This document shows, one piece after another, positions 13,660-14,746 of a stretch of DNA of 14,746 bases (positions are counted from its first letter, which is position 1; each line of letters starts with the position of its first letter). Below the pieces are notes generated by a model that saw only the letters and a list, made by a program, of their open reading frames with translations, was not told the origin of the DNA and searched no databases. The translations under genes were made by a program, and so were the position numbers. The stretch spans positions 1-14,746 of the forward strand of contig JAHHUA010000027.1 of assembly GCA_020024235.1 (NCBI GenBank), given 5' to 3'. Source of the stretch: Oscillospiraceae bacterium (GTDB taxonomy: Bacteria > Bacillota > Clostridia > Oscillospirales > Ruminococcaceae).

Positions 13660-14541
13660 ATGAGTGAAGGGATAAAAAAATTTGATACTAAAAAATTATT
13701 AACTGATATTGTATATGATATTATAGGTTCTTACTGCTACGGTTTGGCAATTAATATGTTTACAGCAGCAAACCATATTGCACCCGGCGGTGTAGCAGGT
13801 TTTTCAACTTTGGTAAACTATCTATCAAAAGGATTTTTGGGAATAGGTTTTGTTTCATTCCTTATAAATGTGCCGCTAATTATTATGGCATTTATTTTCC
13901 TTGGAAAAGAATTTACATTTAACAGCCTTAAAACTGTAGTTATATTTACATTTATTCTTGATAACGGTTTTCCGGGAATACAGCCTTACACTAAAAATCC
14001 TTTGTTGGCAGCTATGTTTGCCGGTGTACTTATAGGTGTAGGTTTGGGGCTTATTCTTTACAGAGGTTCTTCTACAGGCGGTACAGATATATTGGGACTT
14101 CTTATTAAAAAGAAGATGCCCCATATGTCCATAGCTAAGCTTATTTTGGCAGTTGACGCATCAGTTGTAGTTATGTCTGTTATTGTATATAAAAATATTG
14201 AATCTGCAATGCTTGCATTTGTAACAATGTATGTGGACAGTGTTGTAATGGATAAAGTTGTATACGGCGGCGACAGAGGTATATTAATGTTCATTATTTC
14301 AGAAAAAGCTAAGGAAATTGGAAATGAAATTTACAATATGACACACAGAGGTGCAACATTACTTCAGGCTAAAGGTGCATTCCACGGAGATGACAGACCA
14401 ATAGTTCTTTGTGCCATGAGAACCAATGAAATGCCAAAAGTAAAGAAAGTTGTAAAAGAAATAGATCCAAAAGCATTTATAATGGTAAATGAAGCTAATG
14501 AAATTATGGGTAACGGATTTAAGTCCATTTATAAAGAATAG
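13660..14541 (+). CDS. YitT-family membrane protein (DUF161 plus DUF2179)
   Basis: A 293-residue membrane protein. About five or six hydrophobic segments lie in residues 15-200, followed by a soluble C-terminal domain of DUF2179 type (about 205-290). Two related glycine-rich motifs mark the duplicated membrane part: APGGVAGFSTL (41-51) and GSSTGGTDILG (136-146). The family is common in Firmicutes, often in several copies, and its function is not known; transport is suspected. GTGAGGA precedes the ATG at 13660. It follows mrnC by 29 nt and is closed by a terminator, so it may be the last gene of an obgE-mrnC unit. Confidence 0.9.
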   Translation: MSEGIKKFDTKKLLTDIVYDIIGSYCYGLAINMFTAANHIAPGGVAGFSTLVNYLSKGFLGIGFVSFLINVPLIIMAFIFLGKEFTFNSLKTVVIFTFILDNGFPGIQPYTKNPLLAAMFAGVLIGVGLGLILYRGSSTGGTDILGLLIKKKMPHMSIAKLILAVDASVVVMSVIVYKNIESAMLAFVTMYVDSVVMDKVVYGGDRGILMFIISEKAKEIGNEIYNMTHRGATLLQAKGAFHGDDRPIVLCAMRTNEMPKVKKVVKEIDPKAFIMVNEANEIMGNGFKSIYKE

Positions 14542-14550
14542 CTGAAAATA

Positions 14551-14586
14551 AAAAAGCTTGTATCATATTTGATACAAGCTTTTTTT
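14551..14586. terminator. Terminator after the YitT-family gene, possibly bidirectional
   Basis: AGCTTGTATC (14555-14564) pairs perfectly with GATACAAGCT (14571-14580) around a 6-nt loop. There is an A-run on the left and seven Ts on the right, so it can end transcription from both strands. It lies 10-20 nt past the YitT-family stop. Confidence 0.9.
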
Positions 14587-14603
14587 ATAATTTTTTTTAA
14601 AGC

Positions 14604-14640
14604 CAAAAAAAGAGCCTGATATATAAAAATATATCGGCTC
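14604..14640 (-). terminator. Rho-independent terminator of the minus-strand gene
   Basis: GAGCC plus GATATAT (14612-14624, one bulged T) pairs with ATATATC plus GGCTC (14629-14640) around AAAA. Read on the minus strand, the hairpin is followed by a run of seven Ts (complement of 14605-14611). It begins 10 nt after the stop codon of the convergent gene. Confidence 0.85.
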
Positions 14641-14649
14641 CGCATAAAT

Positions 14650-14746
14650 CTACTTTTGTTTATACATTTCTTCCAAGCAGTTTTTGCAAATTGTTTTGCC
14701 TTTATATGTAATGAGGTTAGAAACTTCATTACAGAAAATACAAGAA
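14650..14746 (-). CDS. Partial small zinc-finger-like protein (C-terminal 31 residues)
   Basis: The window edge cuts this minus-strand gene, and only its last 31 residues and the TAG stop are present. The tail has CIFC and, 14 residues later, CKNC, a CxxC-x14-CxxC pattern expected to bind one zinc, ending in LEEMYKQK. This resembles the small sigma-G inhibitor Gin (CsfB) of spore formers, whose CxxC pairs are 15 residues apart, but other short zinc-ribbon proteins would look the same. The dedicated terminator right after the stop supports a real gene. The start, full length and any further domains lie outside the window. Confidence 0.6.
   Translation of the reverse strand, partial: SCIFCNEVSNLITYKGKTICKNCLEEMYKQK

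Overview
The window looks like the chromosome of a low-GC, AT-rich Gram-positive bacterium of the class Clostridia, perhaps an Oscillospiraceae-type anaerobe. The evidence is the IspH-ribosomal protein S1 fusion, the rplU-prp-rpmA cluster with an L27 N-terminal extension of the Firmicutes type, Obg, Mini-RNase III, a YitT-family membrane protein, and strong AGGAGG-type ribosome binding sites. The species cannot be named from sequence alone. No CRISPR array, tRNA, rRNA, prophage or insertion sequence was seen, and most of the window is core genome.

Region 1 (1-5128) is a run of co-directional genes behind a near-consensus sigma-A promoter at 102-130. The genes are an M19 dipeptidase, a eukaryotic-like PPP phosphoesterase, an HD-domain protein, a TauE/SafE-type transporter, a membrane-anchored metallophosphoesterase and a GNAT acetyltransferase. 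The first five are spaced 15-28 nt apart. The run ends at a hairpin terminator (5097-5128). A single biochemical theme is not evident.

Region 2 (5129-10613) is a compact operon with its own promoter (5145-5173). It holds a MurR/RpiR-family regulator, a HI0933/BaiN-type flavoprotein, cytidylate kinase, a 1-acylglycerol-3-phosphate acyltransferase and the IspH-S1 fusion. The junctions are overlaps of 14, 11 and 17 nt and one gap of 0 nt, so translation is probably coupled. It joins nucleotide, phospholipid and isoprenoid synthesis to translation. Exactly at the fusion seam of IspH and S1 is a perfect in-frame AAGGAGGT followed by ATG, which may let the same message also make free S1.

Region 3 (10614-11824) is the ribosomal rplU-prp-rpmA operon. 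It has a strong promoter with a perfect 10-bp inverted repeat around the -35 box, a structured 5' leader consistent with the L21 autoregulatory leader, and a strong terminator. Prp is the protease that removes the N-terminal extension visible on L27. The gene-free stretch 10555-10865 holds the S1 terminator, about 120 nt of featureless AT-rich DNA, then this promoter and leader.

Region 4 (11825-14746) carries obgE, mrnC and a YitT-family gene in the forward direction. Two back-to-back terminators follow, and then the 3' end of a convergent minus-strand gene for a small zinc-finger-like protein, cut by the window edge.

I found no wholly new multi-gene system. The most interesting signals are the internal ribosome binding site at the IspH/S1 seam and the inverted repeats sitting inside promoters.
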